Shown piece after piece: positions 1-10,443 of a stretch of DNA of 11,102 bases. A program made the translations under genes and the position numbers. Every line of letters begins with the position of its first letter. The stretch's first letter is position 1. The notes below the pieces were generated by a model that worked only from the letters and a program-made list of their open reading frames with translations, was not told where the DNA came from and ran no database searches. The stretch is from an uncultured Selenomonadaceae bacterium (lineage in GTDB: Bacteria > Bacillota > Negativicutes > Selenomonadales > Selenomonadaceae), in NCBI GenBank assembly GCA_905236595.1, contig CAJORE010000090.1, positions 1 to 11,102 on the forward strand, in the 5' to 3' direction.

Positions 1-80
1 CCACTACGCTTCGTCGTCATTCCTTGTCTGCCGAAAAAATCCCTCGGCAATGGCACGAACTCATTTATGCAGCGTTTCCT
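1..80. other. left edge, no gene called
   Basis: No protein can be supported here. A short inverted repeat (TGCCGA at 29-34 pairing with TCGGCA at 44-49, 10-base loop) lies in it. On the - strand its loop contains a run of T, but no T-tract follows the stem, so it is not a convincing terminator. The stretch is probably the 3' flank of a gene outside the window. Open frames cross it but have no start with a ribosome binding site. Confidence 0.4.
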
Positions 81-110
81 AAAAAATCCTGCCGACCGGC
101 AGGATTTTTT
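81..110. terminator. bidirectional Rho-independent terminator
   Basis: A 14-bp perfect stem (81-94 with 97-110) has only the two bases AC between the arms. It has a GC-rich core (TCCTGCCG/CGGCAGGA), six A on the left and six T on the right, so it can terminate in both directions. In practice the inner pairs must open to make a loop. It separates the sensor gene at 179 from whatever lies to the left. Confidence 0.85.
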
Positions 111-178
111 ATAGGCGACGGGGAATTGTAACAAAATGGTTTATGCGTAGCGCTTAATGATGAAAAGGTGATGCGACA

Positions 179-3088
179 ATGAATTTGTTGCGTGTTTTTA
201 TAGCGGTTTTTTGTTTGTTGTGGTCGGTGGGTGTCGTCAATGCGGCGCCAAACGGCGATAAGCAAATTTTGCGGGTGGGTATGCCCCGCATCGCGGCGGA
301 GTATATCGGGCTGGATGCCGACGTCGGCTATAGCGGCTATGCCTATGAGTACATTCAAAATATTGCGTTGTACGGCGGGTTCGAGTGCCGTTTCGTGGAG
401 GGAACCCTCGTTGAATGTCGTACGCGTTTGCTAAACGGTGAAATCGACGTGTTGCCCGGCGAAGTCATCACGCCGCACAACAGCGAAACCATGAGCTTTA
501 CCCGTTTGCCCATGGGCTATACCCATTTGGATCTCGTCTATGACGGCTCCTTGAACGATTGGCAAACGGCGCGGACGGAAGGGAAACCCGTTCGGTTGGG
601 AATGTTGTCCGGGACGGATTTGTCGTGGGCGTTTTCTAATATTGACACGCCGCAGATTTTTTCCGCTTACGCCGACATGGAGGACGCTTACAAGAGCCGC
701 AAATTGGACGGCTTTATCACCGATCATCGTTACAATCCCGACAAGGATATTTTGATGCAGTTTGCCGCCGTCGAATTGCATTTGGCGGTGCGAAAGGGCA
801 ATACCGACCTTTTGCGCCGTCTGAATGCCGCCGAGCAGGAATGTTTTATCGCCGACCACCAACTGCAAAGCCGTCTGTTTGAAAAATATTATCGTCAAGG
901 GGCGGCCAATCCGTTGACGTTGACGGTGGACGAAATCGAGTATTTGAAGAAGAAAAAGAAAATCGTCGCCGTCGGCAGTCCCGGCGAATGGCCCCACAGC
1001 GGTTTTAAGAACGGCGTTTACGGCGGTGTCATCGGCGAAATCGTAAAGCGCATGGCGGAAGATTTGCACGTTGAGTTGGAATTCATCGAGACGAAGAGCA
1101 ACGAGGAATCCTTTCGTTTGTTGCAGGAAGGCAAAGCGGAGATTATCACCGAATTCTACGCCGATTACAACTGGGGCAAGCAACATGATGTGTTGCTCTC
1201 GACGCCATATTTGACGCTTAATTATGTCTTGGTTCAAGAACGGGGGCGGCGCTTGACCGAACAACCGCGGGTCGCCGTGGCACGGGGGCATTTTTATCCG
1301 TTGGCGTTTGTCAGCAAGCGGTATGACGAAGGTCAGTTGGTTTATTTCAACACGATGGAGGATTGTTTGGATGCCGTCGTCAAAGGCGAAGCGGACATTG
1401 CCTTCATAAAGAGCGACGTGGCGCGTTATGCCCTGTGGCAAGGCGGTTATTATAATTTGGTGACGGACGGCAGCGTTGAATTTTCCCACGATGTTTCCGT
1501 GGGCGTCGGCGCGGCAGCGGATCCGATTTTGATTCGCATACTGAATAAAGAAATAAATCATCTGGACCCTAATTTTGTGCGGAGCGTCGCCAACCAGAAT
1601 ATGCTGTTGGGGAATTCGGACGGCTTTAAGCTCAAGGCCATGGTTTATAACTACCCCATGCAATGCGTGGCGGCGATGGCGGCATTGGCGCTTTGCGCCG
1701 TGATTTTGTCCGGCTGTATCACCGTAATGCGGCGGCGGCACGCCGATAAAGTGCAACGGTTGGCCTATGAGGATCAATGGACGGGTCGTCATAATTGGCG
1801 GTGGTTCGCGCAGGAGGCACAGCGCTTAAAGGAAACCGGCTACAAACAGGAATGTGCGGAAGGCCGCTTGGCCGTCATTGTCGTCAGCCTCAGTCGGCGG
1901 GAAATTTTAGTCGAAGCTTTCGGCAACGAATTTGTGACCAAACGCATTGATGAGATAACCGCCGACATTGAAGAAAAAGAAAAATGGGTTGTCATCAGCG
2001 CCGTCGAAGGATTGTCCGGGCAAATAATTTTGTTGGGAGTGCAAGCCAAGGATGCGCCGCCCTTTGACGAAACCTTGAATCAGGTGCTTCTCAGAATCGG
2101 CACGGAAAAACATGGCAGCAGTCGGCGGCAGCTAAACTTAAAAGCCGGCATATATATGCTCAAAGAGCATGACGACATAAAGCAAGCAATAAATTGCGCC
2201 GAGATCGCCTGTTCGGAAATTTACGGCACGGCGAGCCTTGCCAAATGCTACGACAAGGAAATGGAAGAGCGCCTGCAGCTCCAGCAAAAAATCGAGGACA
2301 GCATGGAGCAGGCGTTGGCCGACAAAGAATTTCAGGTTTGGTACCAACCGAAGTTTGACATCAAGACTCATTCAACCAGCGGCGCCGAAGCGCTTGTGCG
2401 GTGGCAAAGCCCCACCATGGGTTTTTTGCCGCCCGGCAAATTCATTGATATTTTTGAGGCCAACGGTTTTGTGGCGAAACTTGACTTCTATATGCTTGAG
2501 AACGTTTGCCGGTTCCAGCGGGCGCGTTTGGATGCGGGTCTGCCCATTGTCTGCGTGTCCGTCAACCAAAGTCGCGTGCATCTTATGGAGCCGGGGTACC
2601 TGCAACATATTCAGGCGATAAAGCATGAGTATCGCTTGCCCGAAGGGGCGGTGGAACTTGAACTGACCGAGACGGCGTTTTCGATTTACGATCAACCGGG
2701 CAAACGCTCCATGGCGATGGCGGTTTGCCGCACATTGCAACGCATGGGCTTTTCCATGTCCATGGACGATTTCGGGTCGGGATATTCCTCGATTATGCTT
2801 TTGTCGCTTTTGAAACTCGACGTAATGAAAATCGACAAGTCGCTTCTTACGGCTTCCGGTGATTCGTCGCGAATGGAAAAGGTTTTGTCCAGCGTCATTG
2901 AGATGGGCAAGAAACTTAAAATGGAAATTATTTGCGAGGGCATCGAAACGCCGGAGCAGGAAGAACTTTTGCTCAGAAACGGTTGCCACTACGGGCAAGG
3001 CTATATTTATTCCAAGCCCCTGCCCGAAGAAGAATTTGCCGCTTTTTTGGATACGAAGCCGATCTATGACAAACGCGCTGAAGAATGA
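179..3088 (+). CDS. membrane sensor: tandem periplasmic SBP - TM - degenerate GGDEF - EAL c-di-GMP phosphodiesterase
   Basis: Predicted to hydrolyse cyclic di-GMP to pGpG in the cytoplasm, controlled by a ligand sensed outside the membrane. In the 969 residues I see a signal peptide (1-22, cleavage near VNA|AP), a first SBP_bac_3-like domain (about 29-247), a second (about 258-480), one transmembrane helix (about 495-517) ending in Arg-rich MRRRH, a GGDEF-type domain (about 525-690) and an EAL domain (about 705-960). The GGDEF start is recognisable (LAYEDQWTGRHN at 528-539), but the active-site loop reads GLSGQ at 611-615, so no cyclase activity is expected. The EAL domain keeps E737 of EAL, N796, E828, E831, D863 and D864 (DDFGSGYSS), K884, E920 and Q940, so it should be active. 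The ATG is supported by AAGGTGA at 165-171 with a 7-base spacer. It stands alone between two terminators. The ligand is unknown; neither binding domain shows a clear copy of the Arg that holds amino acids in this family. Confidence 0.9.
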   Translation: MNLLRVFIAVFCLLWSVGVVNAAPNGDKQILRVGMPRIAAEYIGLDADVGYSGYAYEYIQNIALYGGFECRFVEGTLVECRTRLLNGEIDVLPGEVITPHNSETMSFTRLPMGYTHLDLVYDGSLNDWQTARTEGKPVRLGMLSGTDLSWAFSNIDTPQIFSAYADMEDAYKSRKLDGFITDHRYNPDKDILMQFAAVELHLAVRKGNTDLLRRLNAAEQECFIADHQLQSRLFEKYYRQGAANPLTLTVDEIEYLKKKKKIVAVGSPGEWPHSGFKNGVYGGVIGEIVKRMAEDLHVELEFIETKSNEESFRLLQEGKAEIITEFYADYNWGKQHDVLLSTPYLTLNYVLVQERGRRLTEQPRVAVARGHFYPLAFVSKRYDEGQLVYFNTMEDCLDAVVKGEADIAFIKSDVARYALWQGGYYNLVTDGSVEFSHDVSVGVGAAADPILIRILNKEINHLDPNFVRSVANQNMLLGNSDGFKLKAMVYNYPMQCVAAMAALALCAVILSGCITVMRRRHADKVQRLAYEDQWTGRHNWRWFAQEAQRLKETGYKQECAEGRLAVIVVSLSRREILVEAFGNEFVTKRIDEITADIEEKEKWVVISAVEGLSGQIILLGVQAKDAPPFDETLNQVLLRIGTEKHGSSRRQLNLKAGIYMLKEHDDIKQAINCAEIACSEIYGTASLAKCYDKEMEERLQLQQKIEDSMEQALADKEFQVWYQPKFDIKTHSTSGAEALVRWQSPTMGFLPPGKFIDIFEANGFVAKLDFYMLENVCRFQRARLDAGLPIVCVSVNQSRVHLMEPGYLQHIQAIKHEYRLPEGAVELELTETAFSIYDQPGKRSMAMAVCRTLQRMGFSMSMDDFGSGYSSIMLLSLLKLDVMKIDKSLLTASGDSSRMEKVLSSVIEMGKKLKMEIICEGIETPEQEELLLRNGCHYGQGYIYSKPLPEEEFAAFLDTKPIYDKRAEE

Positions 3089-3106
3089 GCCGGTTGGTTG
3101 CGTCAC

Positions 3107-3140
3107 AAAAAACGCCCCCATTTTTTTCGGGGGCGTTTTT
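3107..3140 (+). terminator. Rho-independent terminator of the EAL sensor gene
   Basis: The stem AAAACGCCCCC (3109-3119) pairs with GGGGGCGTTTT (3129-3139) across a 9-base loop. Five T follow the GC core. It begins 18 bases after the sensor stop codon and should separate it from the permease gene downstream. Confidence 0.9.
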
Positions 3141-3281
3141 CCGTGAAGAATAAGGAACTCACACCGATTTCTCCGGCATCGCCGGATGACCGTCGGGGCG
3201 TTGCCGTCATCTTCGGCAAAATGCGGGGGCAGACGGCTCAAAAAATTTTTGGCGCCTTTTGCATACGCTTAATGAGGTTTT
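3141..3281 (+). other. 141-base intergenic region upstream of the metal permease
   Basis: Nothing coding is supported. It contains a small inverted repeat (CCGGC-atc-GCCGG, around 3173-3185) and an A/T run before GGCGCC near 3240-3255. Because a terminator precedes it, the promoter of the permease-ligA pair should lie here, but I see no convincing -35/-10 pair and no recognisable Zur- or MntR-type operator. TGAGG just before the ATG at 3282 can act as a weak Shine-Dalgarno sequence with a 4-base spacer. Confidence 0.4.
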
Positions 3282-6139
<2,858 letters not shown>

Positions 6140-6147
6140 CGGCGGCA

Positions 6148-6194
6148 AAAATCAGCCGACTTACGCACAAAGGGCGTGTAAGTCGGCTGATTTT
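6148..6194. terminator. bidirectional terminator between convergent ligA and acetyltransferase genes
   Basis: A 17-bp perfect stem (6148-6164 with 6178-6194) surrounds a 13-base loop. The arms are AAAATCAGCCGACTTAC and its complement, so each transcription direction ends in a T-run. It lies 8 bases after the ligA stop and 20 bases after the acetyltransferase stop on the other strand, and serves both units. Confidence 0.92.
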
Positions 6195-6214
6195 GTCGTT
6201 TACGGTATGTTTTT

Positions 6215-6778
6215 TTATTGTTCGATGATTTTCTTCACCGTGGCCGGAACGCCGACTGCCAAGGAATTATCCGGCAAATCGTCTGTCACCACGCTACCGG
6301 CCGCGATGACGCAACCGGCGCCGATTGTCACGCCGGGCATTACGCTGACGTTAGCACCGAACCAACAGTTGTTGCCGATTGTTATGGGCAAAGCTTTCTC
6401 CAAGCCTTTGTTGCGTTCGGTAAATTTCAACGGGTGAGTTGCCGTGTAAAAACCGCAGAACGGGCCGATAAAAACGTTGGCGCCCACGGTGATTTTTGCG
6501 CCGTCCATGAAGTAACAGCCGTGATTGACGAAGGTTCCGGCGCCGAAAACGGTGTTTATGCCGTAGTCAAAATATACGGGCGCCAAAATGCTCAATCCGT
6601 CGGGCAGTTGTGTTCCTAAAATCGACGACAGCGCCACGGCTTTTTTTTCGCTGCCGGGGAGCATATTGTTAAATTCGTGGCAAAGACGTTCGGTTTTAAG
6701 ACGCACGCGAAGAAGTTCTTCGTCAAAATTGGCGTCATACCATTCGCCGCGGGTCATTTTTTCGCGTTCGCTGCTCAT
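6215..6778 (-). CDS. sugar O-acetyltransferase (maltose/galactoside acetyltransferase type)
   Basis: Transfers acetyl from acetyl-CoA to a sugar hydroxyl in the cytoplasm; Maa, LacA and NodL are the known relatives. The 187 residues match the family length. An N-terminal helical cap has the typical EKMTRGEWYDANFDEEL stretch (6-22), and a left-handed beta-helix of hexapeptide repeats covers about 60-180. H115 in YTATHPL is the expected catalytic histidine and N85 lies in the conserved TFVNHGC segment. The GNNCWFGANVSVMPGVTIG segment (135-153) closes the acetyl-CoA site. Its ATG overlaps the stop of the amylase/glucanotransferase gene (ATGA at 6778-6775), with AAGGGG upstream inside that gene, so the two are translationally coupled. 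The neighbour makes maltose or glucose oligomers a likely acceptor, but family members differ in substrate and this is inference. Confidence 0.88.
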   Translation of the reverse strand: MSSEREKMTRGEWYDANFDEELLRVRLKTERLCHEFNNMLPGSEKKAVALSSILGTQLPDGLSILAPVYFDYGINTVFGAGTFVNHGCYFMDGAKITVGANVFIGPFCGFYTATHPLKFTERNKGLEKALPITIGNNCWFGANVSVMPGVTIGAGCVIAAGSVVTDDLPDNSLAVGVPATVKKIIEQ

Positions 6779-9700
6779 GGCTTTTCCCCTTCGCGGCGGA
6801 ATTTTTTCGTCAGCGCCGCTATTTTTTGGGCATCAACGTGTTTTGCCCAGTCAGGTTTAAGGCGCCATTTCCAGTTTGTTCCGACCGTTCCCGGCGTATT
6901 CATGCGATATTTGCCGGACAGCTTCAAAAGATCTTGCATCGGCGTCATGACAAGCCGCGCATTGGAGGCATAAGCAAAATGGATAAGCCGTTCGGTTACC
7001 GTTTCGGCATCGTCGGGATCGGTTCGCAAAAGTTTGGCGACGGCGTTGCGCATACGCGGGTCGATGTCCTCGGTGAACCAACCCACCGTGGTGTTGTTGT
7101 CGTGGGTTCCCGTGTATACGATGCTGTTTTCCGGCGCTACGAAGCCAAAGCGTCCTTGCTCGTTAAAGTGCAACGTGAAATGAAGCACTTTCATGCCGGG
7201 GAACCCACATTCGTCACGCAGGCGTTCCACTTCGTCGGTGATTATCCCCAAATCTTCGGCAACGATGTCGAGGGTGCCGAACACATTTTTGATTTCGTCG
7301 AAGAAAGGTTTGCCGGGGCCTTTTAACCATCGGCCGTTTTGTGCCGTCGAGGCTTTGCCGTCCACTTCCCAATATGACTCAAAGCCGCGGAAGTGATCGA
7401 TGCGGATAATATCCACCATTTGATAGAGCTTTTTGAACCGCGCTTTCCACCACGCATAATTTTCCGCTTGCATGGCTTGCCAATCATATTGCGGATTGCC
7501 CCACAACTGCCCCGTGGCAGAGAAATAATCCGGCGGCACTCCGGCGACGGTCTTGGGCGTGCCGTCATCGTTTAAGTCAAAGAGGCTTTGGTTTGCCCAT
7601 ACGTCCGCGCTGTCGGCGGCGATGAATATGGGCATATCGCCCATTAAGCGTACGCCTTTTTCGTTGGCATAATCATGGAGTTTGCTCCATTGGGCGTGGA
7701 AAATATATTGCAGGAATTTTTCAAAGCCCGTGCGCTCGGCGGAGCGTGCCGCCAAACTTTTGAGGGTGGCCGGGTCGCGTTGTTTTAATTTGTCCGGCCA
7801 TGTCGTCCACTCTTTATCTTTGTTTTCTTTTTTCGCCGCATAATACAGGGCATAATCATCAAGCCAATAGGCCTCGCGTTGGCAAAAAGCCGCATAATCG
7901 TTGTCCTTGGCCGCTGTCTTGGCGAATTTGGCAAAGGCTTTTTTGAGGCATTTTTTCTTAAATGCCCAGGCTTGTTCAAAATCGACAAAGGCGTCGGTGT
8001 TGATGTACGAGATTTTTATGTCCGTCGCCGTCAATAAGCCTCGCGTCACCAGGTCGTCCAGGTCGATAAGCATGGCGTTGCCGGCAAAGGCCGACGGTGA
8101 TTGATACGGCGAATAGCCAAAGCCCACCGGATTTAGCGGCAACATTTGCCACACGCGTTGCCCGGCGTCGGCCAAGAAATCGACGAATTTATACGCTTCT
8201 TTGCCCAAGTCGCCGATGCCGTATTTCGACGGCAACGAGGTGGGGTGCAACAATATGCCGGCTTCACGAGGGAATTTTTGCGCCGGTTCCTTTAAGCGCC
8301 ACAAGGCGCCCATAAGCGGTTCAAGTTCAAAGGTCAAACGGCCGCGTTCCACAGGTCGTTCGATTTTTTCGTTTTGGAGAGGCTTAAAGAATACGCCGCC
8401 TTCGGCAAAATCGGACACATCGACGGATACCGTGCGCCGATCCCGTCGCGAACGGTTAAAGGCGACCACATAGGCTTCGTCATCCGCTTCCGCCCCGAAT
8501 ACATCGTGGCCGCCGCGAATTATGCGGGCATAGGCCAAAATATCGCCGTCGGCCGTCAACGGTAACAGCTCGCCCGTTCGCAAGGCCCGGTGCGCGTTGC
8601 GTTCGGCGATGAATTTTTTGTACCAACCGTTGACGTACTGGTCGCCGCCGTCCCATTCGTAAGGGCGGCGGTTGTACGGATCCTTGAATCCTTGCATGGC
8701 CAATTCGTCGCCGTAATAAACGCAAGGCATACCGGGATAGGTCATTTGCCACAGCGCGGCCATAAGCAAACGCCCCACGCCCAAATGGTATTGGTTGTCG
8801 TCAAGCCGTGAACGCGCTTGATCGACAGCCGGCATACCGTCATAGTACGGCGCTTCGCCCAATAAGGTGACGGCGCGGATTACATCGTGACTGCCGATGA
8901 GGTTCATCATGGCGTAGAAATTTTCTTGCGGATAATTTTCGCGCAGACTCTCCATGCGGCGCACACATTGCGCCGCGTCGCAATGCCCCAAGAGAAAATC
9001 GAAAATCGCTTCGCGGAAGGGGTAGTTCATTGCCGAGTCCATTTCCTGTCCGCAAAGATATTCGCGGGGGATGCCGTAGCTTATTTTGTGCGAAGCATCT
9101 TCCCATACTTCGCCGATCATCAACGCGTCGGGATTTGCTTCCTTCAAATACTTAAAAAACGTCTGGGAGAACGCCGCCGGCAATTCGTCGATAACGTCAA
9201 GCCGCCACCCGTCTACGCCTTCATTCATCCAATGGTGCAGGACGCTGTCTTTGTTGCGGATTATAAAATCCATGTAAGTCGGCTCGGTTTCCGTGACGTT
9301 CGGCAACGTCGTAAATCCCCACCAGCTTTCGTATTCGTTGGGGAAATTGCGGAAATTGTACCATTTGAAGAAGGGCGACTCCCGCGATTGGAACGCGCCT
9401 ACGGTGTCATACATACCCTCGCGGTTAAAATAGCGGCTGTTGGAGCCGGTGTGGCTGAAAACGCCGTCGATGACGATGTGCATTTTGCGTTTGTGGGCTT
9501 CGTCCAACAATTCCTTGAAGTCGTCGTTTGTCCCCAAAATTGGATCGATTTTGTGATAATCGCCGGTGTCGTAGTGGTGATTGCTTTCGCTTTCAAAGAC
9601 GGGGTTGAGGTAAATCGTCGTTATGCCGAAGTCTTTCAAATAATCAAGCTTGCCGATGATTCCTTTGAGATTGCCGCCGAAAAAATCGTAAGCGACAATT

Positions 9701-10242
9701 TCTTTGGTGTCCGGGTCTTTGAAATAACAGGGCTGATCCGTCCATGCGGCGTGGTAGACGGCGCCTTTTTTCTCGATGAGCTTGTTGCCTTCGCGGCAAA
9801 AACGATCGGGAAAAATTTGGTACATGACAGAGTGTTTTGCCCAGTCGGGGGTCTTGGCGCCCTTGTTAAAGACCGTTATCTGGTAAGAAGGCGGCGCATG
9901 GTGGAGGAGCATCCCTTCGCCGCCGAGTTGCTCATGGTTGTTGCCGTAAAAAACCGTCCCCGATGCGCCGACGATGATGAAATAATACCACAACAGGCAA
10001 CCTTTTTCGGGCATTTGCAGGTTGACGGAGTAATATTTGTCGCCGTCCTCGTCGCTACAGGCGGTCGTCAGCGGCACCAGTTTTTCACCGGCGCCTTCTT
10101 GCCACAGACGCAACAAAACTTGCTTGATGTGTTCGCGGGTATAAACGGATACGGCAAGCCGCACGAAACTGCCCGCTTCCGCCGCACCGAATTTCGAGCG
10201 ATAATAGCTGTCGTGGGAATTGTGGTACGCTCGCTCGATCAT
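6775..10242 (-). CDS. malQ: bifunctional GH13 alpha-amylase-family / GH77 4-alpha-glucanotransferase fusion
   Basis: Two alpha-glucan enzymes in one cytoplasmic chain of 1155 residues. Residues about 1-130 form an N-terminal beta-sandwich-like domain and about 135-560 a GH13 barrel resembling cyclomaltodextrinase/neopullulanase. The barrel has IDGVFSHTG, nucleophile D349 (GWRLDV), acid/base E378 (GEVWED) and D453 (GSHD). A C-terminal beta domain runs to about 650. The GH77 part (about 656-1155) is a complete MalQ with AGILLHPTSLPS, PPDYFSATGQLWGNPQYDW, nucleophile D949 (RIDHFRG), acid/base E996 (AEDLG) and D1048 (GTHDNN). GH13 should hydrolyse or debranch maltodextrins; GH77 moves 4-alpha-glucosyl units between chains. 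All catalytic residues are present in both halves and no frameshift is seen. I start at ATG 10242, preceded by AAGAGGTGA with 5 bases spacing; the in-frame GTG at 10251 lies inside that site. It lies downstream of glgA and overlaps the acetyltransferase. Confidence 0.93.
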   Translation of the reverse strand: MIERAYHNSHDSYYRSKFGAAEAGSFVRLAVSVYTREHIKQVLLRLWQEGAGEKLVPLTTACSDEDGDKYYSVNLQMPEKGCLLWYYFIIVGASGTVFYGNNHEQLGGEGMLLHHAPPSYQITVFNKGAKTPDWAKHSVMYQIFPDRFCREGNKLIEKKGAVYHAAWTDQPCYFKDPDTKEIVAYDFFGGNLKGIIGKLDYLKDFGITTIYLNPVFESESNHHYDTGDYHKIDPILGTNDDFKELLDEAHKRKMHIVIDGVFSHTGSNSRYFNREGMYDTVGAFQSRESPFFKWYNFRNFPNEYESWWGFTTLPNVTETEPTYMDFIIRNKDSVLHHWMNEGVDGWRLDVIDELPAAFSQTFFKYLKEANPDALMIGEVWEDASHKISYGIPREYLCGQEMDSAMNYPFREAIFDFLLGHCDAAQCVRRMESLRENYPQENFYAMMNLIGSHDVIRAVTLLGEAPYYDGMPAVDQARSRLDDNQYHLGVGRLLMAALWQMTYPGMPCVYYGDELAMQGFKDPYNRRPYEWDGGDQYVNGWYKKFIAERNAHRALRTGELLPLTADGDILAYARIIRGGHDVFGAEADDEAYVVAFNRSRRDRRTVSVDVSDFAEGGVFFKPLQNEKIERPVERGRLTFELEPLMGALWRLKEPAQKFPREAGILLHPTSLPSKYGIGDLGKEAYKFVDFLADAGQRVWQMLPLNPVGFGYSPYQSPSAFAGNAMLIDLDDLVTRGLLTATDIKISYINTDAFVDFEQAWAFKKKCLKKAFAKFAKTAAKDNDYAAFCQREAYWLDDYALYYAAKKENKDKEWTTWPDKLKQRDPATLKSLAARSAERTGFEKFLQYIFHAQWSKLHDYANEKGVRLMGDMPIFIAADSADVWANQSLFDLNDDGTPKTVAGVPPDYFSATGQLWGNPQYDWQAMQAENYAWWKARFKKLYQMVDIIRIDHFRGFESYWEVDGKASTAQNGRWLKGPGKPFFDEIKNVFGTLDIVAEDLGIITDEVERLRDECGFPGMKVLHFTLHFNEQGRFGFVAPENSIVYTGTHDNNTTVGWFTEDIDPRMRNAVAKLLRTDPDDAETVTERLIHFAYASNARLVMTPMQDLLKLSGKYRMNTPGTVGTNWKWRLKPDWAKHVDAQKIAALTKKFRREGEKP

Positions 10243-10247
10243 AAAAA

Positions 10248-10256
10248 TCACCTCTT
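10248..10256 (-). promoter_or_regulatory. Shine-Dalgarno sequence that fixes the fusion gene start
   Basis: AAGAGGTGA on the - strand lies 5 bases before ATG at 10242-10240. It overlaps the alternative GTG at 10251-10249, which therefore cannot use it. Its first bases directly follow the T-tract of the upstream hairpin. Confidence 0.75.
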
Positions 10257-10305
10257 AAAAACAAAGAGCGACCGACGGGAAAAACTTTAGCTCCCTGTCG
10301 GTCGC
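10257..10305 (-). terminator. terminator-like hairpin between glgA and the fusion gene
   Basis: On the - strand a 12-bp stem (10305-10294 with 10279-10268, one G-U type pair) has a 14-base loop and is followed by TCTTTGTTTTT (10267-10257). This has the form of a Rho-independent terminator for glgA transcription. Its T-tract touches the Shine-Dalgarno site of the next gene, leaving no room for a promoter after it. It may therefore be an attenuator or a partial terminator setting the relative level of the two genes. Confidence 0.8.
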
Positions 10306-10317
10306 CTTGCCGTTGAA

Positions 10318-10443
10318 GGGCGTTTTGCAGTATTTACTGCGTGGTCGCGCCCGTTTAATGAACTCGTCGGAAAATATTTTGTCGTCGGGAACCGCCAAAT
10401 TTGTTTGCGGTTCGTTGTTTGCCGCATCTTCGGCGCGGCAAAC
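10318..10443. repeat. three further inverted repeats in the glgA-fusion spacer
   Basis: Three stems stand side by side: a 9-bp perfect one (GTTTGCCGC 10417-10425 with GCGGCAAAC 10435-10443), a 7-bp perfect one (GAACCGC 10389-10395 with GCGGTTC 10407-10413), and a two-step one (GGGCG 10318-10322 with CGCCC 10348-10352 around GCAGTA/TACTGC at 10327-10340). None is followed by a T-tract on the - strand. They may fold as part of a leader RNA, or protect the 3' end of glgA mRNA. No known riboswitch pattern was recognised. Confidence 0.5.
10371..10398 (-). promoter_or_regulatory. possible promoter for the fusion gene
   Basis: On the - strand, TTGGCG (10398-10393), a 16-base spacer and TATTTT (10376-10371) resemble a weak sigma-70 promoter. 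Transcripts from it would start near 10364 and cross the terminator-like hairpin before the fusion gene. The match is imperfect and unproven. Confidence 0.22.

Noticed and set aside
151..160. CGCTTAATGA found before both the sensor (151-160) and the permease (3266-3275)
   Set aside because: Many 10-base matches are expected by chance in 11 kb, and the surrounding bases do not align.
111..164. Promoter for the sensor gene (TTGTAA at 126-131)
   Set aside because: No -10-like hexamer lies at 16-18 bases; the promoter cannot be placed from sequence alone.
65..358. Open frame of 97 codons on the - strand crossing the left terminator
   Set aside because: It reads through a perfect terminator hairpin and overlaps the signal-peptide region of the sensor gene; no family seen.
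1709..1717. LSGC in the sensor as a lipoprotein box
   Set aside because: It lies in the internal transmembrane helix at residues 510-513, far from the N-terminus; the protein has an ordinary signal peptide.
431..1792. Open frame of 453 codons on the - strand inside the sensor gene
   Set aside because: It is fully antisense to a gene with clear domains. Its translation is rich in His, Arg and Gln with no family pattern, as expected from the mirror of a frame with few TTA, CTA and TCA codons.
10249..10251. GTG as the start of the fusion enzyme
   Set aside because: The codon lies within the Shine-Dalgarno sequence AAGAGGTGA; the ATG 9 bases later has correct spacing.
8887..10290. Open frame of 467 codons on the + strand opposite the fusion enzyme
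   Set aside because: Antisense shadow of a gene with intact GH13 motifs; no recognisable domain, and it runs through the hairpin upstream of the fusion gene.
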